Below, piece after piece: positions 18,311-26,882 of a stretch of DNA of 64,000 bases; position 1 is the first letter of the stretch; each line of letters opens with the position of its first letter. The DNA lies in the NCBI RefSeq assembly GCF_022568775.1, contig NZ_JAKZHW010000001.1:372001-436000 (forward strand). The letters run 5' to 3'. The stretch is from Sphingomonas telluris. Its GTDB lineage: Bacteria > Pseudomonadota > Alphaproteobacteria > Sphingomonadales > Sphingomonadaceae. The notes under the pieces were generated by a model that did not search any database, had not been told where the DNA came from, and saw only the letters and a list, made by a program, of their open reading frames with translations. The position numbers and the translations under genes were made by a program.

Positions 18311-18634
18311 TTAGCGACGGCGTGAGGATGCGGACGCGGGCCGGAGGCCGGGGTTGCGGATGCAATGCTCGTAGCCGATCCAGTCGGTGCGCGAATGCCC
18401 GCGCGAGGCGTTGCGGTTGCACAGGTGGATCTTCCAGTCGGGCGGGTCGGTCTTCTTCACGTAGGCGAGCGATCGCTTCATGGCCTTCTGCTGCCTGGAG
18501 ATGCAGTTATTCTCCCACTGGCAGACGAAGCCGATGTTGAGGAAGACGGGGTCGCGGAGCGGCGGCAGCTTGGCGGAGGCCGGCGCGGACAAGCCGGCCA
18601 GCACACAGGCCACGGCAAGCACCGGCACCTTCAT
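18311..18634 (-). CDS. Hypothetical secreted protein
   Basis: 107 residues from the ATG at 18634. A signal peptide (LAVACVLAGLSAPASA) is followed by a small domain with four cysteines (VCQWENNC, HLCNRN, YEHC). No family recognised. The cysteine spacing suggests a disulfide-stabilised periplasmic protein. Confidence 0.65.
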   Translation of the reverse strand: MKVPVLAVACVLAGLSAPASAKLPPLRDPVFLNIGFVCQWENNCISRQQKAMKRSLAYVKKTDPPDWKIHLCNRNASRGHSRTDWIGYEHCIRNPGLRPASASSRRR

Positions 18635-19060
18635 GCGCGTCCCCTCTGACACGTTGCGACCCGAGATGCCGTAACGCTCGACCATAGTGAATCGGTTGCA
18701 CGGCTATTTTGCAAGCTTTTGTGAGCGTTGTTGGATTCCTGCGTAGGGGAAGTTGACCAAGTTGACTGTGCCGCGCGGTTTCCAGCCAGGCGCCGAAGTT
18801 CGCTAAGTTCACTCCTCAACGCGCGAGCAGCGTGGGGGAGGGGTGGGGAGGAGCGGGCGGTGCGTTGCCGGGAGAAGTCGTTGCGGGCGAATTTCCTGCT
18901 CATTCGGCAGGGTAAGTCACAAAAAGGGGGGTGTAGGACAGCACGAACTGCCGAGCGCAGCTGAGCGATTGCGGAGCAATCGGGAAGCAGCGCGTAGAGA
19001 CGGCGAGCGCCGGCCGGCGCGCGAACAAGCGGCCTAAGCCGCGCCGCGAGACGCGTCCGA

Positions 19061-19085
19061 CGTCACGGGATTTACTCCCGTGACG
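19061..19085. terminator. Perfect 10-bp hairpin
   Basis: CGTCACGGGA at 19061-19070 and TCCCGTGACG at 19076-19085 flank a 5-base loop. No T-run follows, and no gene ends here, so its role is unknown. Confidence 0.4.
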
Positions 19086-19520
19086 GCTTCTAGGGCCATT
19101 TAGCTAATGGCAGGAATGGGTGGAAAGCTGACATTTCAGCGGCGGACCAGTGATTGGTCAGACGAACCCTTCATTTCAGGATGCAAGCCGTCCTCAGCGC
19201 CTCGAAAACACGCCGCGCCGCAAGGGGGCCATGGCGATTGTGAGGTAGAAGCTCGCCGTTCGCGATGGCTACAGCGATCATCGTCACGATCTGTCGCTCG
19301 CCACGCGACAAGCCTTCAAAAGGATCAGTCATCCAAATAGGAATGGTCGTTGGGCATGATGAGGCTCCTACATAGCGGGAGCTCTCATTTGTCTCTCATT
19401 CGCCGACTCGCTGGAACCTCGTCGACGATGAGTCTCGCTACGCCACCTCGTGCATTTAGCGCAATGAATTAGCTGCCACGATGATTTGCAATCGGCACAA
19501 TCGCCGCGAGCCTATGTCCG

Positions 19521-19585
19521 CAATGGGTCGAAAGCGGACACTGGGCTAGCGGCAACTTTGGGAGGAAAGCAGACATTCGCGGCGG
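19521..19585 (+). repeat. Dispersed sphingomonad-type repeat, copy near TMEM175
   Basis: CAATGGGTCGAAAGCGGACA at 19521-19540 continues into GGGCTAGCGGCAACTTTGGG and a second AAAGC unit. The same composite recurs at 20377-20435. Single units occur at 19113-19135, about 36359-36385, about 36735-36765, 38308-38330 and 38748-38775 in either orientation. All are intergenic or at gene ends. Confidence 0.6.
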
Positions 19586-19649
19586 CTCGGAACTGCCGCG
19601 ATTGGCAGCATCGTCGCTCTCCTTGGCCGCCGGGCGGCGGGCCGCTCCC

Positions 19650-20318
19650 TTATTCCGTGCTCACCTTCGTCTCCTCCGGCTCCATGCCTGGACGATACCG
19701 GGGGCTGGGCTGGGGGAGCAGGAAATAAAGCAGGACTGATAATGTGAGCACGACCGCGGCCCTCGGCGCGACCAGCGCCAGCGGCACGGCGGCAACGGTG
19801 AGCAGGGCTGCGGTGGAATACCGCCAGGTCATTTGGCGGAGGAAATCGGGTGCGAGCCGCTCGTCCATGATCGTCCGTGGCCGGCCATACAGCCATTTTC
19901 CCATCCAGAACAAAGCCGGCACCATGAGTCCGATCGTGAGCACGAGGCTCGCCTCGGCCTCGTGCTGGGTCCCAACATTGTAGGCCCAGATGCGGACCGG
20001 ATAGGGGATTGACATGACCCCCATCAGGAAGCCGAGGTTGATTGCCCCGAAGGCGTGGTCGCTGTGGACGTAGATGCGGCCGACATGGTGGTGCTGGAGC
20101 CAGTAGACGCCAATCGCGAGGAAGCAGACCAGCACAGCAAGATGCTCGCGCCACTGTGCGGCGATGGCGAGCCATAGGCTAGGGCCCACCGCCGGCCCGT
20201 CGGGAGAGCCCGGCGGCTGGATTTCGACGACCAGCAAGGTGAGCGCGATCGCGAAGACCGCATCGCTGAAGCCCTCAAGGCGCCTCAGGCCGCGGACGGC
20301 CCCCAATGTTCTCAGCAT
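19650..20318 (-). CDS. TMEM175-family potassium channel (DUF1211)
   Basis: 222 residues. The N-terminal signature RLEGFSDAVFAIALTLLV contains the FSD motif that defines this family, whose bacterial members are non-canonical potassium-selective channels. I count about six hydrophobic spans. The loop histidines (QHHHVG) are normal. The C-terminal tail is hydrophilic and short. It is isolated between two copies of the dispersed repeat. Confidence 0.88.
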   Translation of the reverse strand: MLRTLGAVRGLRRLEGFSDAVFAIALTLLVVEIQPPGSPDGPAVGPSLWLAIAAQWREHLAVLVCFLAIGVYWLQHHHVGRIYVHSDHAFGAINLGFLMGVMSIPYPVRIWAYNVGTQHEAEASLVLTIGLMVPALFWMGKWLYGRPRTIMDERLAPDFLRQMTWRYSTAALLTVAAVPLALVAPRAAVVLTLSVLLYFLLPQPSPRYRPGMEPEETKVSTE

Positions 20319-20376
20319 GAGTCTATCCTATCCCGTCAGCGCAACTCGCGGAGCCGAGCTTATCTGAGAGTCTGCT

Positions 20377-20435
20377 TTGGGTCGAAAGCTGCCACTGAGC
20401 TAGCGGCAACTTTGGGTCGAAAGCTGCCGCTAGCG
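20377..20435 (+). repeat. Dispersed repeat, composite copy
   Basis: TTGGGTCGAAAGCTGCCACT continues into GAGCTAGCGGCAACTTTGGG and a second GTCGAAAGCTGCC unit. It matches the composite at 19521 closely for about 50 bases. It lies between the TMEM175 gene start and the lipoprotein gene end. Confidence 0.6.
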
Positions 20436-20453
20436 AGCACAAAGCTTTACGTA

Positions 20454-20990
20454 TTACCGCGACGCAAAGCTGTCGCAGCGCGGCATCGTCGTTGTGACCG
20501 CGGGCATATTCTTCGCGCCCGTTCCGACGTAGTCCGCTGGGGCAATGATGCACATGCCTGAAGGTGTGGTGGCCGGCACCAGAGTGACGCGGCCGTAATG
20601 AAGCGTGCCTGGAATGTCGCCCGCCAAAGTCCGGGTGCCCTGTACGTCCTCGCAATGCCTGCGAGCTTCGATGAGAGCGTCTTTTTGCCCTTTGAGCGAG
20701 GCATATTCACCCGCTTGGGGCCCATTGCCGCCCGACAGAAACAACAGAGCGGGCCAAGCCACGAGCAAGCCGACGCCCATGGCCCAACTATCGTTGCTCG
20801 ATCGCCGCTTCAGTCGGTGGTAGAGCTCGTTCGCCTTGGTATCGACTGCCATGATCTCAGTGTCGATCTGGTGGCAGGTGAGATTCTGATACGTGGTTGG
20901 TGAGACGTACGCTGCAGAGATTTTGGTGGGTGAGGTGGCGCAGCCGGACAAGAGTGCTGCGGACGCAACAAGCGAAACAACAACGCGCAT
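20454..20990 (-). CDS. Hypothetical lipoprotein
   Basis: 178 residues with a lipobox (LLSGC, cysteine 17). After the anchor comes a segment with SPTTYQNLTCHQIDTE, a coiled region, and one internal hydrophobic span (MGVGLLVAWPALLFLSGG) that may insert in a membrane. A second cysteine-containing tail follows. The family is unknown to me. Confidence 0.75.
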   Translation of the reverse strand: MRVVVSLVASAALLSGCATSPTKISAAYVSPTTYQNLTCHQIDTEIMAVDTKANELYHRLKRRSSNDSWAMGVGLLVAWPALLFLSGGNGPQAGEYASLKGQKDALIEARRHCEDVQGTRTLAGDIPGTLHYGRVTLVPATTPSGMCIIAPADYVGTGAKNMPAVTTTMPRCDSFASR

Positions 20991-21413
20991 GGAAGCCCCC
21001 TTCCTGTACTCAAGCGTAGTTAACGCAAATTAAACAACTCTGCAACGCTCGTGGATCGGAGCGGGCTACGCGAAGCTGATCATCGTGACGCCACCGCCTC
21101 GTCGCAACTGAGGGCGTCAAGGGCTTCCTGCTTGCCTCCAAACCCCCTCTAGTCTAAGGGCGCAGCCGTCCGGCGGGCGGTGATCCCCTCTGGACAGCCC
21201 GTCTCAATTGGCGAGCGCGTTCGGTGCATCGGAAAGGTCCGGCGCCGATACGCGCTTTTTGCATGACGGGGTGTCCTCAGAACGAACCACCCCCAAGGAC
21301 GCCGTTCCGGCATGGTGCCGCTGCGGCAGTGCATTGAACCAGGTCCGCATGTGAAGGCTCGCCATGGTGGCGGTCCCGCGGCAGGCCACGATTACAGAGA
21401 GACAACCAACTTT
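20991..21413. promoter_or_regulatory. Leader region of rpsA
   Basis: These 423 bases hold no supported gene. The segment carries the promoter and 5' leader for rpsA and the divergent promoter of the lipoprotein. An upstream in-frame ATG at 21312 would add 34 residues unlike any S1, so I treat that part as leader. I do not see a clear -35/-10 pair. Confidence 0.4.
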
Positions 21414-23126
21414 ATGGCAACCACGGCATTTCCGACCCGCGACGATTTCGCGGAGCTCCTCAACCAGTCCCTCGGCGGAGAGAACGAGGCTTTTGAGGGC
21501 AAGGTCGTCAAGGGCAAGGTGACCGCGATCGAGAACGACCTCGCGGTGATCGACGTGGGCCTCAAGTCCGAAGGTCGAGTGCCGCTGCGCGAGTTCGCAG
21601 CGCCGGGCCAGAAGGCGGAAATCTCCGTGGGCGATGAAGTCGAAGTCTTCGTCGATCGCGTCGAGAATTCGCAGGGCGAAGCGATGCTGTCGCGCGACCG
21701 CGCCCGCCGCGAAGCTGCCTGGGACAAGCTGGAAGGGGAGTTTTCCGCCGGCAACCGCGTCGAAGGCGTGATCTTCGGCCGCGTGAAGGGCGGCTTCACC
21801 GTCGACCTCGGCGGCGCCGTGGCGTTCCTTCCGGGTTCCCAGGTCGACATCCGTCCGGTCCGCGACGTCGGCCCGCTGATGGAAATCCCGCAGCCGTTCC
21901 AGGTCCTCAAGATGGACCGCCGCCGCGGCAACATCGTCGTGTCCCGCCGCGCGATCCTGGAAGAGACCCGCGCCGAGCAGCGCAGCGGCCTCATCCAGAG
22001 CCTCGCCGAGGGCCAGGTCATTGACGGCGTGGTCAAGAACATCACCGACTACGGTGCGTTCGTCGACCTCGGCGGCATCGACGGCCTGCTGCACGTGACC
22101 GACATCAGCTACAAGCGCGTCAACCACCCGAGCGAGGTTCTGAACATCGGCGACACGGTGAAGGTGCAGATCATCCGCATCAACCGTGAGACGCAGCGCA
22201 TCAGCCTCGGCATGAAGCAGCTCGAGACGGATCCGTGGGAAGGCGCGGCGGCCAAGTATCCGGTCGGCGGCGTGTTCTCGGGCCGTGTCACCAACATAAC
22301 CGAATATGGCGCCTTCGTGGAACTGGAAGCGGGCATCGAGGGCCTCGTCCACGTGTCCGAGATGAGCTGGACCAAGAAGAACGTCCATCCGGGCAAGATC
22401 GTCAGCACTTCGCAGGAAGTCGAAGTGAAGGTGCTCGAGGTCGACGAGGAGAAGCGCCGGATTTCGCTCGGCCTCAAGCAGGCCCAGGCGAACCCGTGGG
22501 AAGACTTCGCGCAGAAGCACCCGGTCGGCTCGACCGTCGAAGGCGAAGTCAAGAACGCGACCGAGTTCGGCCTGTTCATCGGCCTCGACGGTGACGTGGA
22601 CGGCATGGTCCACATGTCGGACATCGCCTGGGGCGTGTCGGGCGAGGAAGCTCTCCAGCTGCACCGCAAGGGCGAAACCGTCCAGGCGCAGGTGCTCGAC
22701 GTCGACGTCGAGAAGGAGCGCATCAGCCTCGGCATGAAGCAGCTTGAGCGCGGCGGCGTTTCGGCCGCGGGTGCGGCCAGCGGCGCCAAGAAGGGCGAAG
22801 TCGTCACCGTCACCGTTCTCGAGGTGAAGGACGGCGGTCTTGAGGTTCAGGTCGGCGACGATGGCCCGACCGGCTTCCTCAAGCGCACCGACCTTGGCCG
22901 CGACCGCGACGAGCAGCGTCCGGAGCGCTTCCAGGTCGGCCAGAAGTTCGACGCGATGATCACCGGTCTCGACCGGTCGAAGAAGCCGAACTTCTCGATC
23001 AAGGCGCTGCAGATTGCCGAAGAAAAGCAGGCAGTTGCGCAGTACGGCTCGTCGGATTCGGGCGCTTCGCTCGGCGACATCCTCGGCGCCGCGCTGAAGG
23101 AAAAGGCCGCTTCGTCGAAGAAGTAA
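21414..23126 (+). CDS. rpsA: 30S ribosomal protein S1
   Basis: S1 binds mRNA and brings it to the 30S subunit. The 570 residues contain six S1 repeats; the later four show the repeated pattern NITDYGAFVDLGGIDGLLHV, NITEYGAFVELEAG, NATEFGLFIGLDGD, each followed by SLGMKQLE or SLGLKQA. I chose the ATG at 21414 (MATTAFPTRDDF), the usual alphaproteobacterial start. Codon use is strongly biased, as in highly expressed genes. ihfB follows 109 bases downstream. Confidence 0.97.
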   Translation: MATTAFPTRDDFAELLNQSLGGENEAFEGKVVKGKVTAIENDLAVIDVGLKSEGRVPLREFAAPGQKAEISVGDEVEVFVDRVENSQGEAMLSRDRARREAAWDKLEGEFSAGNRVEGVIFGRVKGGFTVDLGGAVAFLPGSQVDIRPVRDVGPLMEIPQPFQVLKMDRRRGNIVVSRRAILEETRAEQRSGLIQSLAEGQVIDGVVKNITDYGAFVDLGGIDGLLHVTDISYKRVNHPSEVLNIGDTVKVQIIRINRETQRISLGMKQLETDPWEGAAAKYPVGGVFSGRVTNITEYGAFVELEAGIEGLVHVSEMSWTKKNVHPGKIVSTSQEVEVKVLEVDEEKRRISLGLKQAQANPWEDFAQKHPVGSTVEGEVKNATEFGLFIGLDGDVDGMVHMSDIAWGVSGEEALQLHRKGETVQAQVLDVDVEKERISLGMKQLERGGVSAAGAASGAKKGEVVTVTVLEVKDGGLEVQVGDDGPTGFLKRTDLGRDRDEQRPERFQVGQKFDAMITGLDRSKKPNFSIKALQIAEEKQAVAQYGSSDSGASLGDILGAALKEKAASSKK

Positions 23127-23134
23127 GTGTGTAA

Positions 23135-23159
23135 GGGGCGGCGACACTTGCGCCGCCCC
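23135..23159 (+). terminator. Rho-independent-like terminator after rpsA
   Basis: GGGGCGGCG at 23135-23143 and CGCCGCCCC at 23151-23159 form a perfect 9-base stem with a 7-base loop, followed by ATCCTTTCT. It sits 9 bases after the rpsA stop. Confidence 0.75.
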
Positions 23160-23235
23160 ATCCTTTCTGACAGCTTGACCGCGCTTCTTGGGGGAGAGGC
23201 ATCGTCAAAACGAATATGATTCTTGCGGGGATGAG

Positions 23236-23532
23236 ATGATTCGCTCGGAACTGGTGCAGAAACTCTGCGGCGACTTTCCCGACCTTACCCAGCGTGAAGT
23301 GGAAGGCGTTGTCGGCGCCCTGTTTGATTCCATCACCGAGCAGTTGGCCCAGGGCGGCCGTGTCGAGCTGCGCGGCTTCGGTGCGTTTTCAACCCGCCAG
23401 CGCGACGCCCGTGTCGGGCGCAACCCGCGCACCGGCGATCCGGTCTCGGTGAACGCCAAGCGCGTCCCCTATTTCAAGCCGGGCAAGGAAATGCGCGAGC
23501 GGCTAAACTTAAGCGAGGTTACCGCCGAGTAA
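23236..23532 (+). CDS. ihfB: Integration host factor subunit beta
   Basis: A 98-residue HU/IHF-family protein that bends DNA as a heterodimer with IHF-alpha. It begins [10 protein letters not shown], has the beta-arm signature [21 protein letters not shown] and ends [12 protein letters not shown]. The ATG at 23236 has GCGGGGATGAG just upstream. Downstream of rpsA, as in E. coli. Confidence 0.95.
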   Translation: MIRSELVQKLCGDFPDLTQREVEGVVGALFDSITEQLAQGGRVELRGFGAFSTRQRDARVGRNPRTGDPVSVNAKRVPYFKPGKEMRERLNLSEVTAE

Positions 23533-23568
23533 GCCGGGGCAGCACTACCGTCGCCGCGGCTGGCAAAT

Positions 23569-23655
23569 GCGGACGTGGCGGAACGGTAGACGCTGGGGAC
23601 TTAAAATCCTCTTCCCGTAACGGGAGTGTGGGTTCGATTCCCACCGTCCGCACCA
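23569..23655 (+). tRNA. tRNA-Leu (TAA)
   Basis: An 87-base tRNA with encoded CCA. The acceptor stem GCGGACG pairs with CGTCCGC. It has a long variable arm (CTTCCCGTAACGGGAG) and an anticodon loop CTTAAAA giving anticodon TAA. The long variable arm and anticodon agree on leucine. Confidence 0.95.
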
Positions 23656-23730
23656 TCGCTGCCTGCAGGCATGCCGGGGGCATGCCGAGGACAACGATCC
23701 CGTAGCGAGGCGGAGGGCGAGCGCGCATCC

Positions 23731-24672
23731 TCAGCGCGTCGCACGCACACCGACCGCCGCAATACGCTCTACGTCGCGATATTCGTCGTGCTTCAGCTCC
23801 TCACCGAACACATCCGGATCGATCTCTTCGATCGTGATCTGCGCGCCGGCGGCGTTGCAGTCGGATTTCAGCGCCACGAGTAGCGGGGATCGGCCGTCGA
23901 CGAAGGCCGCCCCCGTATAGAGCAGCATCGTTCCTCCGGGTGTGAGCTTGTCCAGCGCCTGGCGCAGCCAGTCGAGAGCGATCGCGCCGCCCAGGAGCTC
24001 GCCGCCGTGGCGATACTGACGCTCCGTAGAGTCCATCAGGTAGGGCGGGTTGGCGATGACCAGGTCCGCGCCTTCCGGCAGTCGGTCCGAGCAACGAGTC
24101 TCCACCGACGCACCGGCGGCGGCCGCGTTGACCTCCGCCAAGGAAAGCGCCTCCGGGTTCACGTCGACGAGCGAGACCTTCGCGTCCGGGAAGAGCGCGC
24201 TCACTGCGATCCCGCCGCTGCCGCATCCAGCGCCCATGTCGACGATGTGTCGCGGCGCCGGGAGGGACGGGAGTTGCCGCTTTACGAACCCCACGAACCG
24301 ATACGTGTCGGGGCCGAAGAAGACGGCGTCCTTCTCGTCGGTTGGATAGCCCGAATGGACGAAGAGCTGGTCGTCGAGGCTGGCCACGCGGATGCGGCAG
24401 ACCAGCTTGCCCGATCCGTCCCTTTCTAGCGCTTCTGCCTGTTCGAGCAGCTGCAGAAGCACCGGTTCTATTTCGTTCGGGCCAAACGGCCTGTTCCAGC
24501 CGAAGATATCGCGGAGGGTCGGGGGACCCGTGCACTCCGACGACAGCACGCATTCGTGCGTCGCGGGCGTTACGGTCGTGAACTGATAGGCGTAGAGCCG
24601 GAGGAAATGCAGCAGCTCGACGAGCGCTGCGTCGCGCTTCACCAGAGCTCGCGGCGGTAGTGATCGAAGCAT
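23731..24672 (-). CDS. Class I methyltransferase with NPPY motif
   Basis: 313 residues from the ATG at 24672. The C-terminal Rossmann domain has the SAM-binding VDMGAGCGSGGI, the acidic LVDVNPEAL and the catalytic-loop motif ANPPY, which marks N-methyltransferases acting on glutamine, adenine or similar planar amides and amines. The N-terminal 110 residues are a helical substrate or DNA-like domain of unknown specificity. The start codon lies inside the end of the diiron-enzyme gene (34-base overlap), so the two are coupled. The substrate is unknown. Confidence 0.85.
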   Translation of the reverse strand: MLRSLPPRALVKRDAALVELLHFLRLYAYQFTTVTPATHECVLSSECTGPPTLRDIFGWNRPFGPNEIEPVLLQLLEQAEALERDGSGKLVCRIRVASLDDQLFVHSGYPTDEKDAVFFGPDTYRFVGFVKRQLPSLPAPRHIVDMGAGCGSGGIAVSALFPDAKVSLVDVNPEALSLAEVNAAAAGASVETRCSDRLPEGADLVIANPPYLMDSTERQYRHGGELLGGAIALDWLRQALDKLTPGGTMLLYTGAAFVDGRSPLLVALKSDCNAAGAQITIEEIDPDVFGEELKHDEYRDVERIAAVGVRATR

Positions 24673-25526
24673 CGTGCGCCGCACTGCAACCGCATCAGCG
24701 CACCTTCGGCGATCGCTTGGGCGCGGGCCGGGTCTTCGGCGACTGCGGGTGCGATGGCTTCCGCATTCCATGCGGCGCTGTGCTTCACGTCCAGCGTGGC
24801 GTGGAGATCGAAATAGGTTCGGGCCTTTGCCGCAACGCCGAGACGCTTGAGGCCTGCCGCAACTGCGGCCGAGCGATCGGGAGCTGTGAGCTCGATGACG
24901 CCCAGCGCGCCGAGCGCGTGCCACGCGTAGTCGCGGCGCGTCGCCATGGCCGTCATGGCGTTCGCCAGCGCGAGGCTCTGCCAGCAAGTCCCCTCGATCG
25001 TCGGACGAATGCCCAGCGCGACCGTCAGCCGTTCGAGCATAGGGCCGTGCATGCCCTTCTCGTTGCCGCGGCCCATCTCGTCCCAATAGTTGCGTGCGAG
25101 CTCCAGCTTGATGCGGGTCGGCAGCTTGATCTGCGTCAGCGCCGTCAAATCGTCGAAGCCCGCTTCCCCGGCCGCTTCCTGCTGCAGGTACCAGCGCATC
25201 TCATCGAGCGTCGCGCGTTCGGCAAGCCACGGGAACAAGGGGTCGCCCTGTCCGGGCCCATGCTGTTTCAGGCTTTCGAACCAGGCGACGAAACCTTCGG
25301 AATCCGATGGCGCCCTGGACGCTTCCTGGCTTACGTCGCGGCGCAGCGCCTCGAGGAAGCTGTCCTCCAGATTCAGCATCTCGACGTCGTTCGCGAGCCG
25401 CCGTTCGCGATCGGCGTCCGGGAGGCGCGGCGCGAGGCGCTCCCGATTCCATCGGGCGAGCCGGTGCTGCACATCCTCGCTGAAGATCTCCGGCTCTTCG
25501 CTACGCCACTTGAAGACTGTCGCCAT
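24639..25526 (-). CDS. Heme-oxygenase-like diiron enzyme (iron-containing redox enzyme family)
   Basis: 295 residues, nearly all helical. It carries the family pattern ELARNYWDEMGRGN with a histidine at 160, a glutamate near 212 (GVIELTAP), and YFDLHATLDVKH, whose H242-x3-D246-x2-H249 matches the metal ligands of heme-oxygenase-like diiron oxidases (CADD, UndA and SznF relatives). Such enzymes activate oxygen for N-oxidation, decarboxylation or C-C cleavage of amino-acid-like substrates. Its position 54 bases from a divergent ATP-grasp gene and overlapping a methyltransferase suggests a common pathway. The reaction is unknown. Confidence 0.82.
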   Translation of the reverse strand: MATVFKWRSEEPEIFSEDVQHRLARWNRERLAPRLPDADRERRLANDVEMLNLEDSFLEALRRDVSQEASRAPSDSEGFVAWFESLKQHGPGQGDPLFPWLAERATLDEMRWYLQQEAAGEAGFDDLTALTQIKLPTRIKLELARNYWDEMGRGNEKGMHGPMLERLTVALGIRPTIEGTCWQSLALANAMTAMATRRDYAWHALGALGVIELTAPDRSAAVAAGLKRLGVAAKARTYFDLHATLDVKHSAAWNAEAIAPAVAEDPARAQAIAEGALMRLQCGARCFDHYRRELW

Positions 25527-25580
25527 GCAATGCGGAAACTGCCTTGTATGTCAGGCGGTTCCGTGCGCTAGCAGCGGCCT

Positions 25581-26882
25581 GTGCGCGTACTAGGCATCAC
25601 CGAAACCTGCGACCTCGGGTCCCTCTACCGGCGCCTTCTCGGCGAGGGGCATGAGGTCAAGGTCAGCATCTCCAATCCGCTTGCGTCCGGCACGATGGCG
25701 GGAATTGTCCCGCGCTCGGACGATTGGCGAGCGGACCTGGAATGGATCCGCGAGGCTGGGGCCGACGGGCTCCTCCTGTTCGAGGCGATCGGTTTCGGCG
25801 AGCTTCAGGACCAGCTTCGCGTCGGAGGGTTCAATGTCGTGGGCGGCAGCGCTTTCGGCGACCGCCTGGAGAACGACCGAGCGTTTGCGCAGCAGCTCCT
25901 GTCCGACCTCGGACAGCAGATCGCGCCCACGAAGGAGTTCACAGGCGCGGAGACTGCAATCTCCGACCTCGCGAAACGACCACGGCGATGCGTTCTGAAG
26001 CTGAGCGCTTCGGCCGGCGAGACTTTGGTCGGAGTTCTTTCCGACGGTCGGGACATCGCCGCCTATCTCAGAATTAAGCCGCCGAGCGGCGCCTTCATCC
26101 TGATGGATCATGTCGAAGGTATCGAGATCGGCGTTGGCGCTTTCTTCAACGGATCGCACTTCCTGCGCCCTGCCTGCCTCGACTGGGAGCACAAGCACTT
26201 CTTCGCCGGTGACCTCGGCGAGCTGACCGGCGAGATGGGTACGGCGGCGACGTTCGATCATTCGGACACCTTGTTCGACGCCACCCTGGCGCGTCTCGAA
26301 CCCCAGCTTGCGGATGCGAAGCATGTCGGCTGGGTGAACCTCAATATGATCGTGAACGCGGAGGGCATCTGGCCGCTCGAGTTCACCTGCCGCTTTGGAT
26401 ACCCCGGGTTTGCCGTGCTGGAGCCGCTTCAGGCGATCGGTTGGGGCGAACTGCTGAAGTCTTTGGCTCAGGGTTCGGGCGAGCGCCTGCCCACGCACTC
26501 CGGCTTCTCGGTCGGCGTCGTCCTCAGCACGCCACCCTTTCCACTGTCGCGCAAGGAAGTGGACGCGCCTGTGGGGCTGCCGCTGATCGTCGACGGCGTC
26601 GAGGTCGAGCATCTTCACTGGGGCGAGGTCGGCTTGGAACAGGACCAGCTGGTGACGTCAGGCCTCTACGGCTGGACGGCGGTCGTCACGGGGACGGGCC
26701 CTACCGTGGGTGACGCGCAAGCGGCGGCCTACGAGCGCGCCAGCAAAGTGCAGACGCCGAACCTGCGCTATCGCAAGGACATCGGCGACAAGCTCGCGAA
26801 GTGGCAGCTTCAGGCGTTGACCGATTGGGGCTGGATAAAGTCCATGCCCTCCAGCCGCATCGCATCGCAAATCGTGCGATAG
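25581..26882 (+). CDS. PurD-like ATP-grasp ligase
   Basis: 433 residues from a GTG. The overall order follows phosphoribosylamine-glycine ligase: an N-terminal Rossmann-like part, an ATP-grasp lid, a DGKTV-like region replaced by MDHVEGIEIGVGAFF, the DWEHKHFFAGDLGELTGEMGT segment in place of PurD's D-KR-GD-GPNTGGMGA, and LEFTCRFGYPGF for the LEFNARFGDPE metal site. The active-site frame is kept but the substrate-binding pieces differ strongly, so I do not call it purD. It probably joins a carboxylate to an amine using ATP. The last 73 bases overlap the SET gene on the other strand. Confidence 0.75.
   Translation: MRVLGITETCDLGSLYRRLLGEGHEVKVSISNPLASGTMAGIVPRSDDWRADLEWIREAGADGLLLFEAIGFGELQDQLRVGGFNVVGGSAFGDRLENDRAFAQQLLSDLGQQIAPTKEFTGAETAISDLAKRPRRCVLKLSASAGETLVGVLSDGRDIAAYLRIKPPSGAFILMDHVEGIEIGVGAFFNGSHFLRPACLDWEHKHFFAGDLGELTGEMGTAATFDHSDTLFDATLARLEPQLADAKHVGWVNLNMIVNAEGIWPLEFTCRFGYPGFAVLEPLQAIGWGELLKSLAQGSGERLPTHSGFSVGVVLSTPPFPLSRKEVDAPVGLPLIVDGVEVEHLHWGEVGLEQDQLVTSGLYGWTAVVTGTGPTVGDAQAAAYERASKVQTPNLRYRKDIGDKLAKWQLQALTDWGWIKSMPSSRIASQIVR

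Larger units (their letters stand above)
18635..19649. other. One-kilobase intergenic region rich in hairpins and repeats
   Basis: No gene I can support. It contains several short perfect hairpins: CGATTGC/GCAATCG at 18966-18982, GCGGC/GCCGC near 19030-19043, and the 10-base stem at 19061-19085. Two copies of the dispersed repeat (19113-19135 and 19521-19540) lie toward the right. Short open frames here are not supported by ribosome sites or recognisable protein sequence. Confidence 0.5.

Noticed and set aside
21204..23147. 647-codon open frame on the reverse strand over rpsA
   Set aside because: It is an exact antisense shadow of rpsA, produced by biased GC-rich codons. The repeats in the translation mirror the S1 repeats.
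24673..25086. N-terminal extension of the methyltransferase
   Set aside because: It is read in the wrong frame over the diiron gene and is Arg-rich low complexity.
25590..26618. 342-codon reverse frame across the PurD-like gene
   Set aside because: Antisense shadow with no recognisable motif, while the forward strand has the ATP-grasp motifs.
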